From UBA3069 sp050633465 (GTDB lineage Bacteria > Pseudomonadota > Alphaproteobacteria > Rhodobacterales > Rhodobacteraceae): a stretch of 64,000 nt of DNA. The stretch spans positions 124,001 through 188,000 of the forward strand of contig JBOEGO010000012.1 of the NCBI GenBank assembly GCA_050633465.1, given 5' to 3'. The position numbers were made by a program, and so were the translations under genes. Positions 25,828-34,596 of the stretch are shown here, piece after piece; positions within the stretch are counted from its first letter, which is position 1; each line of letters opens with the position of its first letter. Under the pieces are notes generated by a model. The model ran no database searches, was not told the DNA's origin, and worked only from the letters and a program-made list of their open reading frames with translations.

Positions 25828-27057
25828 ATGGGCAAAACCCTGGCCGTTTCCCCCCTCGCCCCTATCGCGTTTCCTGATCTTCCGCTGATTGATGGCGTTG
25901 AATTTGCCACCGCTGCGGCAGGTATAAAATACAAGGACCGCACCGATGTCATGCTGGTGCGACTTGCCCCCGGAACAGTGATGACGGGCGTGTTCACGCG
26001 CTCTGCTACACGGTCTGCTCCGGTTTTGGACTGTCAGGAAAAAATCGGTCTGGACAGTGACCAAGGCGCTGCAATTATTGTGAATTCCGGCAACTCCAAC
26101 GCATTCACCGGCCGCAACGGTGTTGATGCGACCAATGCTGTGACCTCTGCTGTCGCGTCGGCGCTCGGCCTGCCCGAAACCCGTGTGTTTTCCTCTTCCA
26201 CAGGGGTGATTGGCGAACCTTTGCCCCATGCCCGCATCACTGCGAAAATCGGTGAACTGGCCGGAAAACTTACCCCCGAAGGCATCGAAAACGCCGCCCG
26301 CGCCATCATGACCACCGACACATTTCCCAAAGGCGCAACCAAAACGGTGGAAATCGCAGGCAAGCCAGTGAAAATTGCGGGCATCGCCAAAGGGTCCGGC
26401 ATGATCGCGCCGGATATGGCGACGATGCTGGTCTACATCTTTACCGACGCCGAAATTACGCGTGCCAACCTGCAATCCATGTTGTCCGAACTGAACGAAC
26501 GCACGTTCAATTCGATCACGGTGGACAGCGATACATCGACCTCGGATACCCTATTGCTGGCAGCGACGGGTGCATCGGGCGTTTCGGTCGGCGCAGGCAA
26601 TACCGAATTCCGCGATGCCCTGCACGATGTCATGCTGGATCTGGCGCATCAGGTCGTGCGCGACGGTGAAGGCGCGACCAAGTTCGTGGAAATCAACGTG
26701 ACCGGCGCACAAACCGACTCGGATGCACGCACCCACGCCATGTCGATCGCCAATTCCCCGCTGATCAAAACCGCCATCGCAGGCGAAGACCCCAATTGGG
26801 GCCGCGTGGTCATGGCCATCGGCAAATCCGGCGCAGCGGCGGATCGTGACAAACTATCAATCCGGTTTGGCGATATCCTTGTGGCCGAAAACGGCTGGGT
26901 TTCCTCCGACTATCGCGAGGAGGACGGCGCCGCCTATATGAAAGGCGCATACCTGAAAATCGCTGTTGATTTGGGGCTGGGGGCTGGCGAATCCACGGTC
27001 TGGACCTGTGATTTGACCCACGGATATATTTCGATCAATGCGGATTACCGGTCGTGA
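25828..27057 (+). CDS. argJ: Bifunctional ornithine acetyltransferase / N-acetylglutamate synthase
   Basis: 409 residues. ArgJ cleaves itself between an Ala and a Thr; here KGSGMIAPDMATML puts the break at Ala198-Thr199, giving alpha and beta chains. It transfers acetyl from N-acetylornithine to glutamate in the cyclic arginine pathway. GDVALL-type parts, the VNSGNSNAFTG block near 85 and GEDPNWGRVVMAIG near 313 are all present. A mutT gene overlaps its end by 4 bases. Another arginine gene, argG, lies at 51568, too far away to share a transcript. Confidence 0.97.
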   Translation: MGKTLAVSPLAPIAFPDLPLIDGVEFATAAAGIKYKDRTDVMLVRLAPGTVMTGVFTRSATRSAPVLDCQEKIGLDSDQGAAIIVNSGNSNAFTGRNGVDATNAVTSAVASALGLPETRVFSSSTGVIGEPLPHARITAKIGELAGKLTPEGIENAARAIMTTDTFPKGATKTVEIAGKPVKIAGIAKGSGMIAPDMATMLVYIFTDAEITRANLQSMLSELNERTFNSITVDSDTSTSDTLLLAATGASGVSVGAGNTEFRDALHDVMLDLAHQVVRDGEGATKFVEINVTGAQTDSDARTHAMSIANSPLIKTAIAGEDPNWGRVVMAIGKSGAAADRDKLSIRFGDILVAENGWVSSDYREEDGAAYMKGAYLKIAVDLGLGAGESTVWTCDLTHGYISINADYRS

Positions 27058-27452
27058 AAACGGTTCTGGTTTCTGCCGTTGCTCTGATTGATGCCGACGG
27101 GCGCGTGCTATTGGCACAGCGCCCCAAGGGCAAATCCATGGCTGGCCTGTGGGAATTTCCCGGCGGCAAGGTCGAACCGGGCGAAACCCCCGAAGCCGCC
27201 CTGATCCGCGAGCTAAAAGAGGAGTTGGGCATCGACACATGGCATTCCTGTCTGGCCCCCCTCACCTTTGCCAGCCATGCCTATGATGATTTCCACCTGC
27301 TGATGCCCCTGTTTGCCTGCCGCAAATGGCAGGGCATCCCGCACCCCCAAGAGGGTCAAACCCTGAAATGGGTGCGCGCAACAGATTTGCGCGATTACCC
27401 CATGCCCGCCGCCGATATTCCGCTGATCCCGATCCTGCGTGACTGGCTTTAG
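27054..27452 (+). CDS. mutT: MutT-type 8-oxo-dGTP diphosphatase (Nudix)
   Basis: 132 residues. The Nudix box (residues 38-60) fits GX5EX7REUXEEXGU exactly, with Glu44, Arg52, Glu53, Glu56 and Glu57. The preceding LLAQRPKGKSMAGLWEFPGG is typical of MutT, which removes 8-oxo-dGTP from the nucleotide pool. GTG 27054 overlaps the argJ stop by 4 bases (GTGA), so it is translationally coupled to argJ. The pairing appears in many alphaproteobacteria and reflects gene order more than shared chemistry. Confidence 0.93.
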   Translation: MKTVLVSAVALIDADGRVLLAQRPKGKSMAGLWEFPGGKVEPGETPEAALIRELKEELGIDTWHSCLAPLTFASHAYDDFHLLMPLFACRKWQGIPHPQEGQTLKWVRATDLRDYPMPAADIPLIPILRDWL

Positions 27453-27625
27453 CACCCGAACGTTTTTTCAGGTTTCAAGCGATTAGGCATAATTGCTGCA
27501 AATTTCCGCAGGTTTTGCACAAGTATTAGACAGTTTTTGGCAACGAACTTGGTTTTTTCCATGTTTTGTTAACCAAAGATCGGCTATCTATGACCTGTCT
27601 ACTACTACCTGGGGAGGTTTCAGAC

Positions 27626-27766
27626 ATGGTTCGCACTATCACTCTTGGTTCCTGTGTATCCGTACAGGGCATCTATATCCGCGATTTGCCCGAAGGCCGC
27701 GTTCTTGTCCGTGTCGGCGAACGCGAATTCGCAGGTCGCCCGATCAATTCGGCCAAAGCTGCCTGA
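27626..27766 (+). CDS. Small conserved-looking protein, 46 residues
   Basis: Starts MVRTITLGSCVSVQG and ends FAGRPINSAKAA. GGGGAGG stands 8 bases before ATG 27626. The chain has a compact beta pattern (SVQGIYIRDLPEGRVLVRVG) without signal peptide or membrane helix, and looks like a short cytosolic OB- or SH3-like fold. It is followed at once by a terminator and preceded by a 170-base spacer, so it is probably its own transcript. I do not recognise a named family. Confidence 0.65.
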   Translation: MVRTITLGSCVSVQGIYIRDLPEGRVLVRVGEREFAGRPINSAKAA

Positions 27767-27789
27767 CCAACGCTTACAGTTTTATACAC

Positions 27790-27822
27790 AAAAAGGGGCA
27801 GCTCATCGAGCCGCCCCTTTTT
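27790..27822. terminator. Bidirectional terminator between the 46-residue protein and infB
   Basis: AAAAAGGGGC (27790-27799) pairs with GCCCCTTTTT (27813-27822) around a 13-base loop. A and T runs serve both convergent transcripts. Confidence 0.9.
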
Positions 27823-27858
27823 CGTTCCATTCAATGCCGGTAAGGGCAGACGCCTGAA

Positions 27859-30360
27859 TCACTCCAGGGTCCGCTCTACCTCTTCGCGTTCGAAAATCTC
27901 GATAACGTCATTGGGACGGATATCATCATAGTTTTCAAAGGCCATGCCGCATTCCTGACCAGATTGAACATCCGTCACTTCGTCCTTGAACCGCTTTAGC
28001 GTTTTCAACGTGCCTTCGTGGATCACAACATCGTCGCGCAGCAGGCGCACACCTGCCGAACGGCGTGCCACGCCTTCGGTCACCAGACAGCCCGCGACCT
28101 TACCAATATTCGAGACCTTAAAGACCTCTTTGATCTTGGCATAGCCGATGAACTTTTCGCGGATTTCGTTGGACAGCAGACCCGAAGCCGCTGATTTCAC
28201 ATCATCCACAAGGTCATAAATCACGCTGTAATAGCGAATTTCGACGCTTTTCTGGTTGGCCGTGTTGCGGGCAGATGCGTTCGCACGCACGTTAAAGCCC
28301 ATGATCGGCGCGCCGGATGCTTCGGCCAGACCGACATCGGTTTCCGTGATCGCGCCAACACCATAGTGCAGCACGCGCACGCGCACCTCGTCATTGCCAA
28401 TTTTTTCCATCGCCTGAACGATCGCTTCAGCCGAACCCTGCACGTCTGCTTTGACGATGATGGGCATTTCGGTGACGCTTTCGTCTTCCTTGGCTTTGGC
28501 CATCAGCTGTTCCAGCGTGGTGGCGGCACCGGCGGCAGCACGTTTTTCCTTGGCGGCTTTTTCGCGGTATTCTGCGATTTCACGCGCCTGTGCCTCGGTT
28601 TCGGTCACGTTCAACACGTCGCCCGCTTCGGGTGTGCCGTTCAGGCCCAACACCTCGACAGGGACCGATGGTCCGGCCTCTTGAACGCGGTCGCCCTTGT
28701 CGTCGATCAACGCGCGGACCTTGCCCCACTGCTCTCCCACAACAAAGATATCGCCCTGACGCAACGTGCCCTTTTGCACCAGAACCGTTGCAACGGGACC
28801 ACGGCCCACATCCAGCTGCGCCTCGATCACGGCACCTTCGGCGGCGCGGTCGGGGTTGGCTGTCAGCTCCAACAGTTCGGATTGCAGCGCAATCGCTTCC
28901 AGCAGCTCGTCCAGACCTTTGCCAGTCACGGCCGAAACTTCGACATCCTGCACATCGCCCGACATTTGCTCCACGATCACTTCGTGTTGCAGCAACTCGG
29001 CGCGGACCTTGTTCGGGTCAGCGGCGGGTTTGTCGCATTTGTTGATCGCCACGATCATCGGAACACCGGCGGCCTTGGCGTGATTGATCGCCTCGATCGT
29101 TTGGGGCATGACCGAATCGTCGGCGGCAACAACCAGAACAACGATATCCGTGACATGCGCACCGCGCGACCGCATCGACGTAAACGCAGCGTGGCCCGGC
29201 GTATCAAGGAAGCACAGCACAGCGCCGCCTTCGGTTTGCACGCGATAGGCACCGATGTGCTGCGTGATGCCGCCCGCTTCGCCCGCGACAACCTTGGCGT
29301 TGCGGATTGCATCCAGCAACGAGGTTTTACCGTGGTCAACGTGGCCCATGATCGTGATCACGGGGGGGCGCGGTTTCAGGTCTTCGTCCTTGTCCGCGAC
29401 TTCCTTGATCACATCCTCAACGTCAGAATCGGATACACGCACGACCTTGTGGCCGAATTCCTCGATGATCAGTTCGGCGGTATCGGCGTCGATGGGTTGG
29501 TTTTGCGTAACCATCATGCCCATGTTCATCAGCGATTTGACAACATCGGCAACGCGTTCGGCCATGCGGTTGGCCAGTTCCGAAACCACAATGGTTTCAG
29601 GCAGCTGCACATCACGCACAACCTTTTCGCGTTCCTGACTGCCGCCCATGGCTTTTTGGCGCATACGCTCTTGCTTGCGCTTCATCGCCGCCATGGATTT
29701 CTGGCGTCCGCCCTCGCCCGACAACGCCTGCCCAAGGGTCAGTTTGCCCGAACGGCGGCCATCATTTGAACGGTCACCACGTGCATTGCGGCCGCGATCT
29801 TCGATTTCGCGCTCGCGCTTGCGCTGCGGGGCAGCATCGGGTTTCGGGCCACGCGCCGGTGCATCCGCTTTTTCTGCGGGGGGTGCGGCTGCGGCAACAG
29901 CGGCACGTTTCGCCGCATCCTCGGCTTCCTGCTTTTTGCGCTCTTCCTCGTCGGCGCGGGCTTTCAATGCCTCTTCGCGTTCGCGGTCTTCGCGCTCTTT
30001 GGCTTCTGCTTCCTCGCGGCGGCGCATACGCTCTTCTTCGCGGGCCTTTTCTTCGGCTTCGCGTTGCGCTGCTTCTTCGACTTCGCGGGCCTTTGCAGCC
30101 TGAAGCGCCTTCATCCGGCGATCCATTTCCGCGTCAGAAATACCAGCCGGACGTCTGGATGGATCGCCCGAACCGGCGGTTCCCGCCGAGGCTTTACCAG
30201 CCGCGCCGGGTTTCGGCACGACAACGCGTTTGCGTTTGGTTTCCACCACGACGTTTTTGGTGCGGCCATGGCTAAAGCTTTGCTTCACGTTGCCCGGACG
30301 GGCACCCCCGCCACGAACACCCAAAGTTTTTTTACCGTCGTTATCGCTCATGTGGCTCAT
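27859..30360 (-). CDS. infB: Translation initiation factor IF-2
   Basis: 833 residues. The N-terminal region (about 1-250) is charged, with long Glu/Arg/Ala coiled-coil stretches (about 70-150), and varies between species. The GTPase domain begins PPVITIMGHVDHGKTSLLDA (about 333-352), with DTPGHAAF and NKCDKP as the G3 and G4 boxes. Beta-barrel and C-terminal fMet-tRNA-binding domains follow (FIGYAKIKEVFKVSNIGKVAG near the end). It is the last gene of the rimP-nusA-ylxR-infB operon and overlaps ylxR by 4 bases. Confidence 0.99.
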   Translation of the reverse strand: MSHMSDNDGKKTLGVRGGGARPGNVKQSFSHGRTKNVVVETKRKRVVVPKPGAAGKASAGTAGSGDPSRRPAGISDAEMDRRMKALQAAKAREVEEAAQREAEEKAREEERMRRREEAEAKEREDREREEALKARADEEERKKQEAEDAAKRAAVAAAAPPAEKADAPARGPKPDAAPQRKREREIEDRGRNARGDRSNDGRRSGKLTLGQALSGEGGRQKSMAAMKRKQERMRQKAMGGSQEREKVVRDVQLPETIVVSELANRMAERVADVVKSLMNMGMMVTQNQPIDADTAELIIEEFGHKVVRVSDSDVEDVIKEVADKDEDLKPRPPVITIMGHVDHGKTSLLDAIRNAKVVAGEAGGITQHIGAYRVQTEGGAVLCFLDTPGHAAFTSMRSRGAHVTDIVVLVVAADDSVMPQTIEAINHAKAAGVPMIVAINKCDKPAADPNKVRAELLQHEVIVEQMSGDVQDVEVSAVTGKGLDELLEAIALQSELLELTANPDRAAEGAVIEAQLDVGRGPVATVLVQKGTLRQGDIFVVGEQWGKVRALIDDKGDRVQEAGPSVPVEVLGLNGTPEAGDVLNVTETEAQAREIAEYREKAAKEKRAAAGAATTLEQLMAKAKEDESVTEMPIIVKADVQGSAEAIVQAMEKIGNDEVRVRVLHYGVGAITETDVGLAEASGAPIMGFNVRANASARNTANQKSVEIRYYSVIYDLVDDVKSAASGLLSNEIREKFIGYAKIKEVFKVSNIGKVAGCLVTEGVARRSAGVRLLRDDVVIHEGTLKTLKRFKDEVTDVQSGQECGMAFENYDDIRPNDVIEIFEREEVERTLE

Positions 30361-30980
30361 TCATCCTTTCCAGCGGACCTGCCGCTGTCTGAGACCCGCA
30401 GACCCTTAAGTCTTGCGGCATCCTCTACAACACGTGGGGCCAAACCGCCAGCGGCTAGCGCAACGTGAATTACAACTTCCCGGCCAAAGGCCTGACCCAG
30501 CTCGTCCGAGGTAAGCCAGCCGATAAAGCTGCCCTCCTGCGGAGTGCTGAGTTTCGACTTACCGCGCCCAGACCCGTCACTGGCCTGTATCAGCACCTCG
30601 GCATAGTCCTTGACCAGCCAATCCTTGACCTTTTCGTATCCGGCAACCGCCTCGCCGCTTTTCCGGCCAAGGCTGATCAAATCAACGATCCGCCGGACCA
30701 AAATGCCCTCGACCAGATCGGGCAGATCGGGTGCAACAGTGACCTGTTGCTTTGCGCCGCGTGAAAACAGCTTTTTCTTGACTGCCATTTCCAATGCAGC
30801 ACGATCCGCCGACACATAGATACCGCGGCCAGGCAATTTACCGGCAACGTCGGGCACAACCTGCCCGTCAGGACCAACAACAAAGCGGATCAACCCATAC
30901 TTAGGCTGAACCTCGCCGGTGGCGATACATTTCCGCTCTGGCCCGTCTTCCCGTGCCATATTTGCTCCGCCGCGTCCCAT
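30357..30980 (-). CDS. YlxR-family RNA-binding protein with C-terminal L7Ae-like part
   Basis: 207 residues from ATG 30980 (TTG 30986 is a possible earlier start). The N-terminal YlxR (DUF448) fold has RKCIATGEVQ, LIRFVVGPDGQVVPDVAGKL and GRGIYVSADR. The C-terminal half (about 110-190) resembles the L7Ae-like domain often fused to it in alphaproteobacteria (GRKSGEAVAGYEKVKDWL). It sits between nusA and infB, as in most bacteria. YlxR proteins bind RNA or nucleoid DNA and may tune RNase P or transcription; its exact task here is not known. Confidence 0.92.
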   Translation of the reverse strand: MGRGGANMAREDGPERKCIATGEVQPKYGLIRFVVGPDGQVVPDVAGKLPGRGIYVSADRAALEMAVKKKLFSRGAKQQVTVAPDLPDLVEGILVRRIVDLISLGRKSGEAVAGYEKVKDWLVKDYAEVLIQASDGSGRGKSKLSTPQEGSFIGWLTSDELGQAFGREVVIHVALAAGGLAPRVVEDAARLKGLRVSDSGRSAGKDE

Positions 30981-31003
30981 GCGCAAGTTACCGAAGGCCT
31001 GAA

Positions 31004-32623
31004 TCAGGCCTCCGCCTCCTCGTCGCTGGCATCCGCGTCGCCTTCGGCCGCTTCGGCTTCCAGTTCGGCGGGATCAACCCAACCCAGCATGACCCGTGCG
31101 GTCATGACCATGTCTTGCGCATCGGTCAGCGATACGTCGAATTTCTCCAGAATGCCGTCGTCTTTCACGCGCTCGCCGTCCACTGTTGTCCAGCCGCCGG
31201 CCAGTTCCCAGTCGGCGCAGGTTGCGAAATCTTCCAGCGTTTTTACATCGTCTTCGGCCAGCGCCTCTACCATTTGGGGGGTCAGACCTTCGAAATCAAT
31301 AAGGCTCTGCTCGACACCCAACTCGCGGGCACGTTCCAGTGCTTTGGTGGCTTGCGCCTCCAGGAAATCACGGGCGCGGGCCTGCAATTCGCTGGCGGTG
31401 CTGTCATCCACACCGTCGATCACCAACAGTTCGTCCAACTCGACATAGGCAACTTCTTCGAGGCTGGTAAAGCCCTCGGAAACCAGAAGCTGGGCAAAGA
31501 ATTCATCCAGATCCAGCGTATCCATGAACAACTGGGTGCGGGTTTCGAATTCTTTCTGACGGCGCTCGCTTTCTTGCGATTCGGTCATGATGTCGATGTC
31601 CAGACCCGTCAACTGACTGGCCAGACGCACGTTTTGACCACGGCGGCCAATGGCCAGCGACAGCTGTTCATCAGGCACCACAACCTCGATGCGCTCTGCT
31701 TCGTCATCCAGAACAACCTTGGACACTTCGGCGGGCTGCAACGCATTCACTAGGAAAGTCGGCATGTCCTCGGTCCATGGGATGATGTCGATTTTTTCAC
31801 CCTGAAGTTCGTTCACAACGGCCTGCACACGGCTGCCGCGCATACCAACGCAGGCACCCACGGGGTCGATCGACCCGTCATAGGACACAACGGCGATTTT
31901 CGCGCGCGAACCGGGGTCACGGGCCACGGCCTTGATTTCGATGATGTTGTCGTAGATTTCCGGCACTTCCATCTTGAACAGTTCGGCCATGAATTCCGGC
32001 GCGGTGCGCGACAGAAAAATCTGCGGGCCACGCGCTTCGCGGCGCACGTCCTTGATGAAACAGCGCACGCGGTCGTTGGGGCGATATGCTTCGCGGCCAA
32101 TTTTTTCGTTGCGGCGCAGGATACCTTCGCCACGGCCCACATCAACGATGACGTTGCCGTATTCCTCGCGCTTGACCACACCGTTGATGATGGTGCCTGC
32201 GCGGTCTTTGAATTCTTCGAATTGGCGGTCACGTTCGGCTTCGCGCACCTTTTGCAGGATCACCTGCTTGGCGGATTGCGCGGCGATGCGGCCCATTTCA
32301 ACGGGTGGCACTTCTTCGATATATGTGTCGCCCACCTGCGGGTCGGCCATGTATTGCTTGGCCTGTTCGACGGTGAATTCGGATTGATAGTTTTCCAGCT
32401 CTTCGTCTGTGACAACGGTGCGCACGCGGGTGAATGTGGCGCGACCCGTCTTGCGGTCGATCGACACGCGAATATCCATTTCCGATCCGTAACGCGACTT
32501 GGCCGCACGGGCCAGCGACTCTTCCATCGCTTCGACGACCAGACCGGGATCGATCATCTTTTCGCGGGCCACGGCCTCGGCGGTTTGCAAAAGCTCCAGC
32601 TGGTTGGCAGAGGTGATTGCCAT
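31004..32623 (-). CDS. nusA: Transcription termination/antitermination factor NusA
   Basis: 539 residues from ATG 32623, chosen for GAGGAG 8 bases upstream. The frame is open further upstream, but that stretch crosses a terminator-like hairpin. Domains in order: the N-terminal RNA polymerase-binding part (MAITSANQLELLQTAEAVAR), S1 (about 135-200), KH1 and KH2 (GACVGMRGSRVQAVVNELQG near 243, later SLAIGRRGQNVRLASQL), then two C-terminal acidic repeats typical of proteobacteria and an acidic tail (EAEAAEGDADASDEEAEA). It binds RNA polymerase and controls pausing and termination. Confidence 0.98.
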   Translation of the reverse strand: MAITSANQLELLQTAEAVAREKMIDPGLVVEAMEESLARAAKSRYGSEMDIRVSIDRKTGRATFTRVRTVVTDEELENYQSEFTVEQAKQYMADPQVGDTYIEEVPPVEMGRIAAQSAKQVILQKVREAERDRQFEEFKDRAGTIINGVVKREEYGNVIVDVGRGEGILRRNEKIGREAYRPNDRVRCFIKDVRREARGPQIFLSRTAPEFMAELFKMEVPEIYDNIIEIKAVARDPGSRAKIAVVSYDGSIDPVGACVGMRGSRVQAVVNELQGEKIDIIPWTEDMPTFLVNALQPAEVSKVVLDDEAERIEVVVPDEQLSLAIGRRGQNVRLASQLTGLDIDIMTESQESERRQKEFETRTQLFMDTLDLDEFFAQLLVSEGFTSLEEVAYVELDELLVIDGVDDSTASELQARARDFLEAQATKALERARELGVEQSLIDFEGLTPQMVEALAEDDVKTLEDFATCADWELAGGWTTVDGERVKDDGILEKFDVSLTDAQDMVMTARVMLGWVDPAELEAEAAEGDADASDEEAEA

Positions 32624-32708
32624 GTATTCACTCCTCGTCAGGCGCGGCGCAACGGCCTGCTGTTTGTCAAACTTGGTTCCGGCAGATGTGCCGAAAAGAG
32701 CCTTGGCC

Positions 32709-32739
32709 CAAAAACAAAAAAACGGGCCGCGCGGCCCGT
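32709..32739 (-). terminator. Terminator-like hairpin in front of nusA (possible attenuator)
   Basis: Perfect palindrome ACGGGCCGCGCGGCCCGT (32722-32739) followed, in the operon direction, by a T-rich run broken by one G (32721 down to 32709). It lies between the rimP stop (32867) and nusA start (32623). A full terminator here would cut off nusA and infB, so read-through or regulated attenuation is expected. Confidence 0.7.
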
Positions 32740-32866
32740 GCATCTTTCTCGGTGGTGCCCCGGGTTTGGACCCCGACGCGCCGCTATTGAGCGCTATATA
32801 CGCCCAACCCCCCGAGTCTGCAAGCGCCATCTGGATCGCTGCAAACGGGGGTCGGGTATTGGCGGT

Positions 32867-33448
32867 TCACGCGCTGTCGCTGTCGTCGCCTTCTTCGTCT
32901 TCGATGTCGTCAAAGGCGGATTCGTTCAGGGTGCCCGCCTCTTTGCGCGCTTTCAGCATTTCGCGGATCAATTCATCGGTCAGCACCAGTTTGGCATCGG
33001 TCAGCCAGTCGAACTTCAGGCCCACGGTGCCTTCTTCGATGTTGATCAGGATTTCGTCACCTTCGACCCCCGCCAGCATCCCTTTGAACCGGCGGCGCCC
33101 GTCGATCAATTCTTCGGTTTCGATCTTGGCCTCGTAACCTTCGAATGTCTCGAAATCCTTGACGCGGGTCAGGGGGCGGTCGATGCCGGGGGATGACACC
33201 TCTAGGATATATTGATCCAGAATGGGGTCTTCGACATCCAGAATGGCGCTGATCGCGGTGGAAATTTCGCCGCATTCATCGACTTCGATCCCGCCTTCGG
33301 GGCGTTCGGCCATGATTTGCAGGGTGTTGGTCTTGCCGCTCATCAGGCGCACGCGCACCAGCTCAAACCCCATATCCTCGATCACGGGACCGATGATTTC
33401 GGCAAGACGGCGGTCAATGGCGGCTTTGGCGATCAGGTCGTTGTTCAT
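32867..33448 (-). CDS. rimP: Ribosome maturation factor RimP
   Basis: 193 residues from ATG 33448 (MNNDLIAKAAIDRRLAEIIG). The frame is open further upstream, but that part crosses the leader hairpin and is left out. The N-terminal alpha/beta domain includes MGFELVRVRLMSG and ILDQYILEVSSPGIDRPLT, a RimP hallmark; the C-terminal SH3-like barrel is followed by an acidic tail (FDDIEDEEGDDSDSA). It helps assemble the 30S ribosome subunit. It is the first gene of the operon with nusA, ylxR and infB. Confidence 0.96.
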   Translation of the reverse strand: MNNDLIAKAAIDRRLAEIIGPVIEDMGFELVRVRLMSGKTNTLQIMAERPEGGIEVDECGEISTAISAILDVEDPILDQYILEVSSPGIDRPLTRVKDFETFEGYEAKIETEELIDGRRRFKGMLAGVEGDEILINIEEGTVGLKFDWLTDAKLVLTDELIREMLKARKEAGTLNESAFDDIEDEEGDDSDSA

Positions 33449-33461
33449 GCTGTTCCCAAAC

Positions 33462-33485
33462 AAAAAGACGGGCGCGCGGCCCGTC
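33462..33485 (-). terminator. Terminator-like hairpin in the rimP leader (possible attenuator)
   Basis: GACGGGC (33467-33473) pairs with GCCCGTC (33479-33485) around a GCGCG loop, then five T residues in the operon direction (33466-33462). It ends only 14 bases before the rimP start codon. A closely similar element with the same upstream box precedes nusA. Confidence 0.7.
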
Positions 33486-33575
33486 GATGTTTCCCGGTGG
33501 AGCGCCCGCATCACTGAGGCGCACCGCTTGTTCACGGGAAATAAGCCCCCGCGCCCCGTTTCGCAAGGCATTACC

Positions 33576-34547
33576 TTATTCGCGCGCGATCCGGTCCATG
33601 ATCCGCACCAGTTCGGCCGAAATTCCGGGTTCGGACAGGGCGTGCCCCGCATTGCGCACCATGTGCAACCTGCCATTGGGCCAGCTTTCCGACAGACGAT
33701 AGGCGGATTCCGGTGGGCAGATCATATCGTAACGCCCCTGCACGATATCGCCAGAGATATGCGCGATACGGCCCATATCGCACAGGATTTGCCCGTCTTT
33801 TTCCAAAAAGGCCCGATTGGTGAAATAATGGTTTTCCAAACGGGCAAAGGCACGGGCATATTCACCGGGGCTTTCGCCGCCGATCCCGTTGGATTGCACC
33901 GTTGCCAGCGCATTTTCCCAACTGGACCACGCCTTGCCGTAACGCACCTCTTGGCTGCGATCACCGGAAAACAGGCGTTTGTGATAGGCGGCAATCATAT
34001 CGCTGCGCTCGTTTTCGGGAATCAGGTCGGAAAAACGCGCCCATGTTTCCGGCCAGAACCGCCCGGCACCACCGCCATAAAACCAGTCCAGTTCCGATTG
34101 CGTCGCCAGAAACACACCGCGCAGCACCAGATGCGACACTGCATCGGGGTGGGTTTGCGCATAAATCAACGCCAATGTCGCGCCCCAACTGCCGCCAAAC
34201 ACCACCCATTTTTCAATCCCCAACAGGGTGCGGATCTGTTCAATGTCATCAATCAAATGCCATGTGGTATTGGCATCCACGCTGGCATGAGGGCGCGAAC
34301 GGCCACAGCCGCGTTGATCAAACAGCACGATCCGGTAATGGCGCGGATCAAAATAGCGCCGCATCGCCGGGCTGCACCCGCCCCCCGGCCCACCGTGAAA
34401 CACCACAACGGGAATGCCGTCGGGGTTGCCGGACTGCTCCATATAGATGGAATGCCCGTCGCCCACGTCCAGCATCTGCTGATCGAATGGTTCAACCGGT
34501 GGATGCAGATAGCTAACTGCGCTTTTTTGGCCCAAGAACTTGTCCAT
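33576..34547 (-). CDS. pip: Prolyl aminopeptidase (proline iminopeptidase)
   Basis: 323 residues, an alpha/beta hydrolase of peptidase family S33. The nucleophile Ser120 lies in VVFGGSWGATLAL. The oxyanion region HGGPGGG is at 51-57, with DQRGCGRSRPHA near 77-88. Asp and His of the triad fit GRYDMICP and GHALSEPG in the C-terminal part. It removes N-terminal proline from small peptides in the cytoplasm. It is divergent from ubiG, with 49 bases between the chosen starts, and runs in the same direction as the rimP operon. Confidence 0.94.
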   Translation of the reverse strand: MDKFLGQKSAVSYLHPPVEPFDQQMLDVGDGHSIYMEQSGNPDGIPVVVFHGGPGGGCSPAMRRYFDPRHYRIVLFDQRGCGRSRPHASVDANTTWHLIDDIEQIRTLLGIEKWVVFGGSWGATLALIYAQTHPDAVSHLVLRGVFLATQSELDWFYGGGAGRFWPETWARFSDLIPENERSDMIAAYHKRLFSGDRSQEVRYGKAWSSWENALATVQSNGIGGESPGEYARAFARLENHYFTNRAFLEKDGQILCDMGRIAHISGDIVQGRYDMICPPESAYRLSESWPNGRLHMVRNAGHALSEPGISAELVRIMDRIARE

Positions 34548-34596
34548 GATTGCCCTATATAGGATGACAGGCCCACAAGATCATATGGAGATCAGA

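Noticed and set aside
28366..29769. Long open frame (467 codons) on the plus strand opposite infB
   Set aside because: It lies fully antisense to a certain gene, has His/Arg/Phe-rich composition and no recognisable domain; GC-rich codon bias creates such frames.
32624..32830. Upstream in-frame extension of NusA by 69 residues
   Set aside because: It crosses the terminator-like hairpin, is not part of the NusA family, and ATG 32623 has a good ribosome site. The same reasoning removes the RimP extension to 33676.
33486..33575. tRNA gene upstream of rimP, as metY in E. coli
   Set aside because: No cloverleaf, T-loop GTTCRANNC or CCA end could be found there; only the leader box and hairpin.
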